A stretch of DNA of 37,102 bases, from assembly GCA_013003295.1 (NCBI GenBank), contig JABDJV010000099.1, positions 1 through 37,102 of the forward strand, read 5' to 3'. Positions 28,207-35,664 of this stretch are shown piece by piece. The position numbers were made by a program, and so were the translations under genes. This DNA comes from Pyrinomonadaceae bacterium. GTDB taxonomy: Bacteria > Acidobacteriota > Blastocatellia > Pyrinomonadales > Pyrinomonadaceae. Each line of letters begins with the position of its first letter. The stretch's first letter is position 1. Under the pieces are notes generated by a model. That model ran no database searches, had not been told where the DNA came from, and saw nothing but the letters and a program-made list of their open reading frames with translations.

Positions 28207-29661
28207 TTAGTTTTGATTTTTTTTTAAAGTTTTTGGAAGCGTAATTGTGAAGACAGTTTCCGATTCATCCGACTTTGAAAGCAAAAGCTCTCCATGATGC
28301 GTCTCGGCTATCCATTTTCCCATCGCGAGTCCGAGCCCGGCACCCGTGCCGAATTCATAATTATCTTTTTGCGGGCGTGAGGCCTCGGCACGGTAGAACC
28401 GCTCGAAAATTTTCGATCGCTCGGCAGTTGGAATTGGTTCCCCGGAATTGGAGACCGCAACGATATAAGTAGAATTCTCCGCGGAGCATTTTAACGTAAC
28501 TCTTCCGTCTTGCTGCGAATACTTGATCGCGTTATCAAGAAGAATAATGATCAGACGTCTGATCAGAGCTTCGTCGCCTTCAAATGAAAGATCGGTCCCC
28601 GAAGATACTACAAGGGCGAGACCTCTTGTTTTCACGAGCGTTCGAACTGCTTTCGCCGTTTCGTTAATTAGCTCATCGAGGTAAAACGTCGAGAGATCCA
28701 ATTCATATTGGTCGGCGTCTGCCCGTACCAGTGTAAAAAGATCTTCAACGATTTTTGAAAGCCTGGCGCCCTCTTGTTCGATCACTTCCAAAGACTCACG
28801 GTATTCTTCCTCAGGGCGATTCTTTTTCTGAAGGGAAACTTCAGCTTCACCGAGTATTATCGCAAGCGGCGTTCGCAACTCATGTGAAGCATCGGACATA
28901 AATCGTTTCTGAATTTCAAATGAATCCTCGAGACGGCCAAGCATTCGATTAAAAGTGGCAGCAAGGTTTTCAACCTCATCATTGCCGTTTTTCGTAGGCA
29001 AACGCTCGTATAGATTATGAGAAGAAATATAGGAGGCCTTGTCATTCATTTCGTTTAGCGGCCGGAGGCTTTTTTGTGCTATGTAGTAACCGCCAAGAAT
29101 TGACAATAAGAGCGCTGCCGGGATTCCAGAAACCAGCAGAAATCGAATATTTGAGAGAAGTTCGGTCTGGTTTGTAAGAGGCCGCAAGGTTGCAATATTT
29201 ATCTCCCGTCCACCAATTGACGCATTCTCCTGAAATATTCTTATATTGGATTCGTTTTTGATGGTTACTGTTGTGTAAACACCGGACGTTGTAAACTCCG
29301 TGTCGAGTTTCTCAATCGGAACATCTTCTACGGAAATATTGAAAGTCGGGTATTTCAGTTTCGCATTATTTTGAAGGCGCGGGCTGGCGGCTATCAAATT
29401 ATTTTCGCGATCATAAATTACAAAAACAATGTACTGAAAACGAAAATCCTCGAGTACGTCTTCGATCGATTCGTTTGACTGAACGGGGCTATTTGTAAGT
29501 CTTGTAATTAAAGCGTCACTAGCATCGTCGAGGGAGTCATCAGCGAGCTGCATGACTGTTTGGTTGATCAGTATATAAAACACCAGCACGAATACGATAA
29601 GGGTCAATGCCAGGATCAGCGCATACCAAAATGTCAATTTGATTCTTAAGGAATTGAACAT
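28207..29661 (-). CDS. OmpR-type sensor histidine kinase (HAMP)
   Basis: RFMSDASHELRTPLAIILGEAEVS, HAMP region, IILLDNAIKYSQQDG, GTGAGLGLAMGKWIAETHHGEL; start at MFNSLRIKLTFW more likely than the ORF start. Confidence 0.92.
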   Translation of the reverse strand: MFNSLRIKLTFWYALILALTLIVFVLVFYILINQTVMQLADDSLDDASDALITRLTNSPVQSNESIEDVLEDFRFQYIVFVIYDRENNLIAASPRLQNNAKLKYPTFNISVEDVPIEKLDTEFTTSGVYTTVTIKNESNIRIFQENASIGGREINIATLRPLTNQTELLSNIRFLLVSGIPAALLLSILGGYYIAQKSLRPLNEMNDKASYISSHNLYERLPTKNGNDEVENLAATFNRMLGRLEDSFEIQKRFMSDASHELRTPLAIILGEAEVSLQKKNRPEEEYRESLEVIEQEGARLSKIVEDLFTLVRADADQYELDLSTFYLDELINETAKAVRTLVKTRGLALVVSSGTDLSFEGDEALIRRLIIILLDNAIKYSQQDGRVTLKCSAENSTYIVAVSNSGEPIPTAERSKIFERFYRAEASRPQKDNYEFGTGAGLGLAMGKWIAETHHGELLLSKSDESETVFTITLPKTLKKNQN

Positions 29662-29701
29662 CAATATTCTCTTTAATCCGCCCGCGAGTTCCAAAAAATG
29701 T

Positions 29702-30373
29702 CTAGTTCTCAAGGATGTAGCCGGAGCCCCGGCGGGTCTTTAATGTGGGCGCACTCACCGATTTCGCAAGTTTTTGGCGGAGACGGTTTACATAGACTTC
29801 GATCAGGTTTGAGAACGGATCAAAGCTCTCGTCCCAAACATGTTCTGAGATCTCCTCGCGGCCGATCACACGATCAGCGTTTCTGACAAAATACTGCAGC
29901 AAAGCATATTCTTTTGTAGTTAAAACGATATTCTCTCCATTACCTTTTGCTGTTTGCGAGCGGGTATCGATTTCGAGCTCGCCGGCGGTGATCTTGGTTG
30001 GCAGAATTTCACTTCTCGGCCGTCTTAACAGCGCCCGGAGCCTTGCGAGCAATTCGCCGAATTCAAAGGGTTTCGTTAAGTAATCGTCAGCACCGGTATC
30101 AAGGCCATGGATTCTGTCCTCGACCGTGTCCTTTGCCGTGAGCATTAGAACCGGAATTGTGTTTCCGGAGCTGCGAATTTCTTCGCAGACTTCGAAGCCG
30201 TTCTTGGCCGGCATATTTACGTCTAAAATTGCCAGGTCGTAATCGTTGACGTCGATTTGATAAAGCGCGTCTTCACCGTCGGCGACGTGGTCGACGGCAT
30301 AGGCATTCTCTTTCAGACCTTTCTGAATAAATCGGGCAATTCGCTTGTCGTCTTCTGCCAACAATATCCGCAT
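29702..30373 (-). CDS. OmpR-family response regulator
   Basis: MRILLAEDDKRIARFIQKGL, LAILDVNMPAKNGFEV, ADDYLTKPFEFGELLARLRALLRR, winged helix C-terminus. Confidence 0.95.
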   Translation of the reverse strand: MRILLAEDDKRIARFIQKGLKENAYAVDHVADGEDALYQIDVNDYDLAILDVNMPAKNGFEVCEEIRSSGNTIPVLMLTAKDTVEDRIHGLDTGADDYLTKPFEFGELLARLRALLRRPRSEILPTKITAGELEIDTRSQTAKGNGENIVLTTKEYALLQYFVRNADRVIGREEISEHVWDESFDPFSNLIEVYVNRLRQKLAKSVSAPTLKTRRGSGYILEN

Positions 30374-30492
30374 ATAGATATTTTCTCCGAATACTTAAGA
30401 TGCGTAATTATAATCAAAAACGACAAATTTGATATAAAAAAATGAGCGAATGCGGGGAGGCGGTTATTGGTGAGGTATAGAATTTAATTAAT

Positions 30493-31218
30493 TTATTTCC
30501 GGCCGGTATAAATTTCTATTTCCTCAGCGGAGAGTTCTCTTGATACCCCAACCGGAAGTTTGCTGTCGGAAATATGTCCGATTCTTGTGCGGCGGAGTTT
30601 TACGACCGAGTAGCCGATCGCGTCAAACATCTTTCTGATCTGCTGATTGTGTCCCTCGTTTAAGGTGATCTCAAACCAGGCGTTCTTTTCTGTTGCGCGC
30701 AGTTCCTTGATTTGAGCAGGAGCGGTCTTGAAGCCATCCACAAGTCGGATTCCCCGGCGAAGTCTATTGATCGCGTTAGGATTTGGCAATCCTTTAACTT
30801 TTACTTCATAAACCTTTGGTATTTTCCGAGACGACGAGATCAAATTTGCAAACTCGCCATCGTTTGTGAGGATTATCAAACCCTCCGTATTAAAATCCAG
30901 ACGGCCGACGGGAAACAAACGGCCATGTTTTTTGGGAACGAGATCGGTTATGAGTTTTCGGTTTTCCGGATCTGACACGCTCGATAAATATCCTTTTGGT
31001 TTATTGACCAGAATGTAAACGTCTTTGCGGTTTTCCAGGGATGGGTTTATGAGCTTTCCGTTTACCTTAATGTGGTCTTCAGCAGGATCCGCCTTCGACC
31101 CGAGTTTGGTTACCCTTTTGCCGTTGACCGTCACCATGCCGTCGGTGATGAGTTTTTCTGCCTTGCGCCGCGATGTGATTCCGGCCTTGGCGATCAGTTT
31201 TTGTAAGCGTTCTTTCAT
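30493..31218 (-). CDS. rluB: RsuA/RluB-family pseudouridine synthase
   Basis: S4 domain ERLQKLIAKAGITSRRKAEKLI, VNKPKGYLSS, FPVGRLDFNTEGLIILTNDG, GHNQQIRKMFDAIGY. Confidence 0.94.
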   Translation of the reverse strand: MKERLQKLIAKAGITSRRKAEKLITDGMVTVNGKRVTKLGSKADPAEDHIKVNGKLINPSLENRKDVYILVNKPKGYLSSVSDPENRKLITDLVPKKHGRLFPVGRLDFNTEGLIILTNDGEFANLISSSRKIPKVYEVKVKGLPNPNAINRLRRGIRLVDGFKTAPAQIKELRATEKNAWFEITLNEGHNQQIRKMFDAIGYSVVKLRRTRIGHISDSKLPVGVSRELSAEEIEIYTGRK

Positions 31219-31225
31219 TTATCGT

Positions 31226-31263
31226 CAGTGAGCTGTAAGCAGTGAGCCGTAAGCAGTAAGCGG
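31226..31263. repeat. 7-nt degenerate tandem repeat, five units (family B, right-pointing)
   Basis: CAGTGAG|CTGTAAG|CAGTGAG|CCGTAAG|CAGTAAG|CGG; exact 7-nt period. Confidence 0.93.
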
Positions 31264-31500
31264 CTATTTTCGTTTTCCGATGCTCTTTTCCAGTCCGTAT
31301 GTAACGGCTAAACATTCATCGATGAAGTTCTCGACAATCTTATAACGATTTTCGCTCAAATAACCAACTCGGAGTGCAATCTCAGTTTGTGTTTAGTTCA
31401 TTTAACGAACCGATGGCGATGCTCAAAGAGTTTTTGAATTGCCGAGTTGACCGATCAGCTGCTCCCTCCGCAATATTTGACACAAACTTGCACATGGCGG
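31264..31500 (-). pseudogene. C-terminal part of a frameshifted four-helix-bundle (S23/IVP-like) gene
   Basis: Minus-strand conceptual peptide SNIAEGAADRSTRQFKNSLSIAIGSLNELN / TQTEIALRVGYLSENRYKIVENFIDECLAVTYGLEKSIGKRK*, with a 1-nt shift near 31395. Confidence 0.85.
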
Positions 31501-31553
31501 TGTAATCATAGAAACGGGTCGAAATGAATAATCCACGAAAGGACCAGGTCGCA

Positions 31554-32675
31554 ATGAGACATTTCTTATTTATAATAGTGCTGATCTCTGCCACAAGTTT
31601 AATCATTCCGCAGACTGGAATGCGAACTCACGATGATTGGTACTTCACGACAGACGACAGAACGACGAAGATCTATGTTCGCGAAATAGGAATCGGTGAG
31701 CCGTTTATCGTGATTCATGGCGGTTTCGGGGCCGAGCATAGTTACCTGATCGAAGCAGTTCGCGGACTCAGGTCAAAGCATCGGTTTATTTTTTATGACC
31801 AGCGAGGATCGCTCCGTTCTCCAACCGCACCGGAAAATATCTCGGTTGACAAGCACGTCGCCGATATTGAATCTCTGCGGCGGGCTCTTGGCCTGGAACA
31901 GATCAATCTGCTGGGTCATTCGATGGGCACCTTGTTGGCCATGAAATACATGCGCACTTACCCGGGTCGAACCAAGAAAGTTGTACTGGTCGGAGCGCTC
32001 TATCCTCGTGCCGGTCGTTTTCTGAACGATACGGAGCGTGAATTGAAATCGACTTCCGACAAACAGTTCGTCGAATTTACAAAGCGTCCTGAAGTCGCCG
32101 CGGAATTTGAAAAACTTGGGATGAAGGGGGCTGAAAAGCCACCGGCGGAGCGTTCGGCGGAAGAGAATAAGTCTATGGCCGCAGCGTGGCCCAAACTGAC
32201 GCAAAAGCAAAAGGCGCACCTCGACAGGATCAGCAGTGCCGCGCCCAATATCTTTTATATCGAAAGGTGGCCAAGAATGGCTGCCACGCGACCTAATTTC
32301 AAACAAGACGCCGGATCGGCAGCCTTCAAAACGCTCGAAACTGATTACGATTTTGTCGCGGAATTACGTACGCACTCGTATCCGGTTACGGTGATAATCG
32401 GCGATCATGATCTTTCGGATTTTGGAGCACATCGTTGGAGTTGGCTGAACGACGAACTGAATTTAGTGCGGCTGAATGTTATCAAACGAGCCGGCCACAA
32501 TATTTGGATTGATCAGCCGCGGAGCTTCCGTTCGGTTCTTTCAAGGGTCCTTATGGGAGATACCCGGGGCTCCGGATTTGGTTTTCCGCGAGCATCAAAT
32601 TGTTCCTGTCGGCGCATCTGCGAAACGAGACCATACGTTTCCTGCTTCGGAAACTCTTGGGTCAATTATAGATAG
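31554..32675 (+). CDS. alpha/beta-hydrolase (proline-iminopeptidase-like), signal peptide, lying inside the four-helix pseudogene
   Basis: IHGGFGAEHSYL, FYDQRGSLRS, LLGHSMGTLLAMKYM, AGHNIWIDQPRSF. The last ~24 residues are antisense to the four-helix N-terminal fragment. Confidence 0.85.
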   Translation: MRHFLFIIVLISATSLIIPQTGMRTHDDWYFTTDDRTTKIYVREIGIGEPFIVIHGGFGAEHSYLIEAVRGLRSKHRFIFYDQRGSLRSPTAPENISVDKHVADIESLRRALGLEQINLLGHSMGTLLAMKYMRTYPGRTKKVVLVGALYPRAGRFLNDTERELKSTSDKQFVEFTKRPEVAAEFEKLGMKGAEKPPAERSAEENKSMAAAWPKLTQKQKAHLDRISSAAPNIFYIERWPRMAATRPNFKQDAGSAAFKTLETDYDFVAELRTHSYPVTVIIGDHDLSDFGAHRWSWLNDELNLVRLNVIKRAGHNIWIDQPRSFRSVLSRVLMGDTRGSGFGFPRASNCSCRRICETRPYVSCFGNSWVNYR

Positions 32676-32730
32676 TTTCAACAAGGATCATGCCTTTTTG
32701 CCAGGCAATCAGGCGTTTGTGAAGTTTCAT
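32611..32730 (-). pseudogene. N-terminal part of the same four-helix-bundle gene, frameshifted
   Basis: SD AAGGAG then MKLHKRLIAWQKGMILVETIYN / LTQEFPKQETYGLVSQMRR, frame shifted by 1 nt near 32663. Confidence 0.87.
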
Positions 32731-32757
32731 TTTTTTGCTCCTTATCGGGGCCACCCT

Positions 32758-32778
32758 GCTCACCGCTTACCGCTCACT
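32758..32778. repeat. 7-nt degenerate tandem repeat, three units (family B, inverted relative to 31226-31263)
   Basis: GCTCACC|GCTTACC|GCTCACT, reverse complement of the GTRAGCN units; abuts the scpB stop codon. Confidence 0.9.
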
Positions 32779-32779
32779 C

Positions 32780-33337
32780 CTACTGAACCAGATCTTCGAA
32801 GTCTTCAATGCTGGGCAGTTCGGAAAGATCTTTCAAGCCAAACTGTATGAGGAAGTCCTTTGAAGTTCCGTACTGCATCGGGCGTCCGACCGTTTCCTTA
32901 CGCCCCTTTGAAACTATGAGGCGTTTGTCCAGAAGGGTTTTGATCGAAGATGCTGATTGCACTCCGCGAATTTCCAGGATCTCCGGAACCGTTACGGGCT
33001 GTTTGTAGGCGATCACCGAAAGCGTCTCAAGCGACGCGAGAGAGAGCTTCGCTGAAGGGCGGGTCTTTAGAAATTCCCTGATCTCCTCATGGTATTGGGT
33101 TCGAGTAGAAATTTGCCAACCGCCTCCGATCTCGCGAACCTGCAAACCACTTTCGCGTTCTTCATATTCAGCCTGAAGCGCATCGAGAGCGGATTCGATC
33201 GTCTCTTTGTCCTCACCAAGGACATTTATCATCATGCGAACCGTCAAGGGTTCGTCGGCAACAAATATCAGCGCTTCGACCGTTGCGACGAGTTCGCCCG
33301 TTGTTCGTCTTTGTTTTGCGGTAGCTTCTGAGGCCAT
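32780..33337 (-). CDS. scpB: segregation and condensation protein B
   Basis: VATVEALIFVADEPLTVRMMINVLGEDKETIESALDAL, SLASLETLSVIAYKQPVTVPEILEIRGVQSASSIKTLLDKRLI. Confidence 0.95.
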   Translation of the reverse strand: MASEATAKQRRTTGELVATVEALIFVADEPLTVRMMINVLGEDKETIESALDALQAEYEERESGLQVREIGGGWQISTRTQYHEEIREFLKTRPSAKLSLASLETLSVIAYKQPVTVPEILEIRGVQSASSIKTLLDKRLIVSKGRKETVGRPMQYGTSKDFLIQFGLKDLSELPSIEDFEDLVQ

Positions 33338-33351
33338 AAGGTCGGGTTGAA

Positions 33352-34134
33352 TTAAACGGTCTCTAATATAATGTCTTCAAACGTATTCTTTTGCCGGAGT
33401 CGAAAGCTCTCAATTCTGACAATTTCAAGTATTGAAATAAACGCCAAGACCAATTCATATCGGGTTTTAAGCTGCCCAAAGATCTCGAGCACGCTCAAGC
33501 GTTTCTCTTTCAGAATTTTAGCTTTGATCGAGGCGACCATTTCGGCCAGCGTCATTTCTTCTCGTTCGATCTCGAGTTTAACCTCTTCTTTATGACGCTC
33601 CATGATCTTCTGGAAATGCTCAAAAAGGTCAAAGATGGTCGCGCTAACTTCCAGATTATTGTCGTCAGATTCAATCGTTCCGCGCGTAAAAGTCGCCTGC
33701 TCGACAGTGGCGCGCGACCAAAGCATTTCTGCTGCGTTCTTGTATTGTTGATATTCGAGAAGCCGATCAACTAACTCCTGCCGCGGATCCTGAATTTCTT
33801 CCTCGTCCTCAAGGCCTGGTTCTGCCGGCAGAAGCATCTTTGATTTGATCTCGATCAGAGTTGCCGCCATCACCAGAAACTCCGCCGCCACCGCGACGTC
33901 GAATTTCTCCAGCACGCTTATATACTTAAGGTATTCATCAGTAATACGAGCTATCGGGATATCAAAGATGTTTGCCTCTTCCCGGCGAATGAGATAGAGC
34001 AGAAGATCGAGAGGGCCATCAAACTCACCCATGTGCAGCTGAAATTCATCCCTTGATTGGCGGACGATCTGGGGTTTGACGTTCTCAAAATCGAATTCGA
34101 ATTGTTCGTTCTGCTGTTCCATAATTTTTATCAA
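33352..34134 (-). CDS. scpA: segregation and condensation protein A
   Basis: FDGPLDLLLYLIRREEANIFDIPIARITDEYLKYI, AAEFLVMAATLIEIKSKMLLP. Confidence 0.95.
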   Translation of the reverse strand: MIKIMEQQNEQFEFDFENVKPQIVRQSRDEFQLHMGEFDGPLDLLLYLIRREEANIFDIPIARITDEYLKYISVLEKFDVAVAAEFLVMAATLIEIKSKMLLPAEPGLEDEEEIQDPRQELVDRLLEYQQYKNAAEMLWSRATVEQATFTRGTIESDDNNLEVSATIFDLFEHFQKIMERHKEEVKLEIEREEMTLAEMVASIKAKILKEKRLSVLEIFGQLKTRYELVLAFISILEIVRIESFRLRQKNTFEDIILETV

Positions 34135-34152
34135 TGGGAACCAAAATCCCGA

Positions 34153-34614
34153 CTATTGTAAACCACGTTTGTAAATTATGTAATCCAGCACGGGCGGTGT
34201 AAAGCCGGCCTCGCGCAAAACCGTAAGCGCTTGTCCGCGGTGATTCATTGAGTGAAGGAGCACATGGGTCAAAATCTCCCGGAAAGTATTCTCAACCGCT
34301 TCGCCTTTACTCGTGTAGTATCGGACGCTTTGTCCCAGGCCCTCGTCGTCAAATTTCGCCAGCAGGCTCTCGTAAGCCTCCGCATTCTCTTTTGCCAAGT
34401 CACTCAATTCATCAATCGATAATTCCTTCCAGAAATCAAAACCGGTAGAATCTTTGCCGAAAAGCCTTTCGTAGTATTCCTTTTCGGTTACGAGCACGTG
34501 GCATAAGTATTTTTGAGCTTTTTCACATTGTGCGGCTTTTAGCGCTCTGATCAAGCGGCGGTTTGCCCAGTCATTATAAAAGTAGAGGTCATGAAGATGG
34601 TCCTTTGAGTTCAT
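34153..34614 (-). CDS. DinB-family protein
   Basis: YNDWANRRLIRAL, ILTHVLLHSMNHRGQALTVLREAG. Confidence 0.85.
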   Translation of the reverse strand: MNSKDHLHDLYFYNDWANRRLIRALKAAQCEKAQKYLCHVLVTEKEYYERLFGKDSTGFDFWKELSIDELSDLAKENAEAYESLLAKFDDEGLGQSVRYYTSKGEAVENTFREILTHVLLHSMNHRGQALTVLREAGFTPPVLDYIIYKRGLQ

Positions 34615-34967
34615 TGATTGATCAGCTCGATCGCCTTGTCGATCGGCCTCGCGACGACTGCGTTCTCACCGACCTCGACGATCGGACGCTCCAGCAGGCC
34701 CGGATTCTGGACGATGATCTTTATCAACTTATCCGGATCGGTTTCATCTGCGAGGTTCAGCTCTTTATAAACTCTATCGCGCTTACGCAATACTTCCTGC
34801 GGTTTAAGTTTGGCTTTCTTGAGAAGATCCCGGAGTTTATCCTCCGTCATCTCATTGACAAAATAATTTACACGCTCAAATTCAACGCCATTCTCACGGA
34901 AGGCGGTCGCCAATTTGCGGCAGGTCGATCACGTAGGTTTTTCGTATACTATGATTTTTTTTGACAT
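34611..34967 (-). CDS. ArsC/Spx-family protein, candidate selenoprotein with in-frame TGA at codon 13
   Basis: Minus strand ATG at 34967: MSKKIIVYEKPT-[TGA 34931..34929]-STCRKLATAFRENGVEFERVNYFVNEMTEDKLRDLL... TGA replaces the first Cys of the CxxC motif; ATGA overlap with the DinB gene. Confidence 0.75.
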
Positions 34968-34980
34968 TATGTGTTCTCCT

Positions 34981-35119
34981 ATTCGCAAACTCGTAACACG
35001 CGATTCGCTATTCGCAGAATTTCGCGTGGTTAAATATCGAGTGGTCGTCAATTGTTATTGTAAATCCACGTAACGCGAATCGCGTATTACGAATCACGTA
35101 TTGCCTATCCCGAATCACG
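34981..35119. repeat. degenerate short repeats in inverted orientation (family C)
   Basis: CGTAACACGCGATTCGC (34992-35008) versus reverse complement of GCGAATCGCGTATTACG (35075-35091), 16/17 identity; further ATTCG/CGAATCACG units outside. Confidence 0.85.
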
Positions 35120-35124
35120 ACACC

Positions 35125-35508
35125 TCAAATCATATCGCCAAGCCGGGTTTCGACCAAGTTGTCATACTCTTTCGCCGAAAAAACTCTGGATTTTGTAACA
35201 AAACGGATTCCTAGCGGAATTTCTAGCGAAAAACTCGCCCCGCGGCCCGGAACAACGTCGATCGTCAGTTCGGTATGTTTCCAATATTCAAACTGATCTT
35301 TTGACATGTAGAAATCGCAGTCATCTACTTTGCCGAGCCAAACATCTCCGGCACCGACCATAAACTCGCCCTTTGTGTAGCACATCGGAGACGAACCGTC
35401 GCAGCAACCGCCGCTCTGGTGAAACATCAGTTCGCCGTTAGCCTGGCGCAATTCGTCGATGATCTTTTTTGCTTTGTCTGTAACCTTTACTCTTGGAATT
35501 GGATTCAT
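35125..35508 (-). CDS. DUF779-family protein
   Basis: LMFHQSGGCCDGSSPMCYTKGEFMVGAGDVWLG; next to an aldehyde dehydrogenase as is typical for the family. Confidence 0.88.
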   Translation of the reverse strand: MNPIPRVKVTDKAKKIIDELRQANGELMFHQSGGCCDGSSPMCYTKGEFMVGAGDVWLGKVDDCDFYMSKDQFEYWKHTELTIDVVPGRGASFSLEIPLGIRFVTKSRVFSAKEYDNLVETRLGDMI

Positions 35509-35530
35509 AAACTTGCTAATCAGTAAGAGT

Positions 35531-35644
35531 TTCCCGCAAAGGCGCTAAGGCCGCAAAGAAGAGCAAGATATGCCAAAATAGATTCGGAAACTTATCTAGG
35601 TTTATCGATGACTTTTCTTATGCCCGTTTGCGTCTTTGCGGGAA
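35531..35644. repeat. imperfect inverted repeat with short direct units (family D)
   Basis: TTCCCGCAAAGGCGC (35531-35545, followed by TAAGGCCGCAAAG) and GCGTCTTTGCGGGAA (35630-35644), one G.T-type difference. Confidence 0.85.
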
Positions 35645-35664
35645 CCTCCATTATTCTCCTTACC

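Noticed and set aside
31264-32730. Avd/diversity-generating retroelement
   Set aside because: The protein resembles the Avd/IVP fold, but no reverse transcriptase, template repeat or variable repeat is visible in the window.
31226-32778. CRISPR array interpretation of the heptamer repeats
   Set aside because: Units are 7 nt with no spacers, and the two arrays are inverted; no cas genes.
32476-32850. 124-aa plus-strand ORF (...PDLVFREHQIVPVGASAKRDHTFPASETLGSIIDSF...) as a gene or hydrolase frameshift continuation
   Set aside because: Most of it is antisense to the four-helix N-terminal fragment, the heptamer repeats and the scpB 3' end; no independent coding support.
34611-34967. Simple nonsense-mutated arsC pseudogene
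   Set aside because: Not fully excluded, but the only disruption is TGA at precisely the catalytic Cys; the rest of the frame is intact and overlaps the next gene by ATGA.
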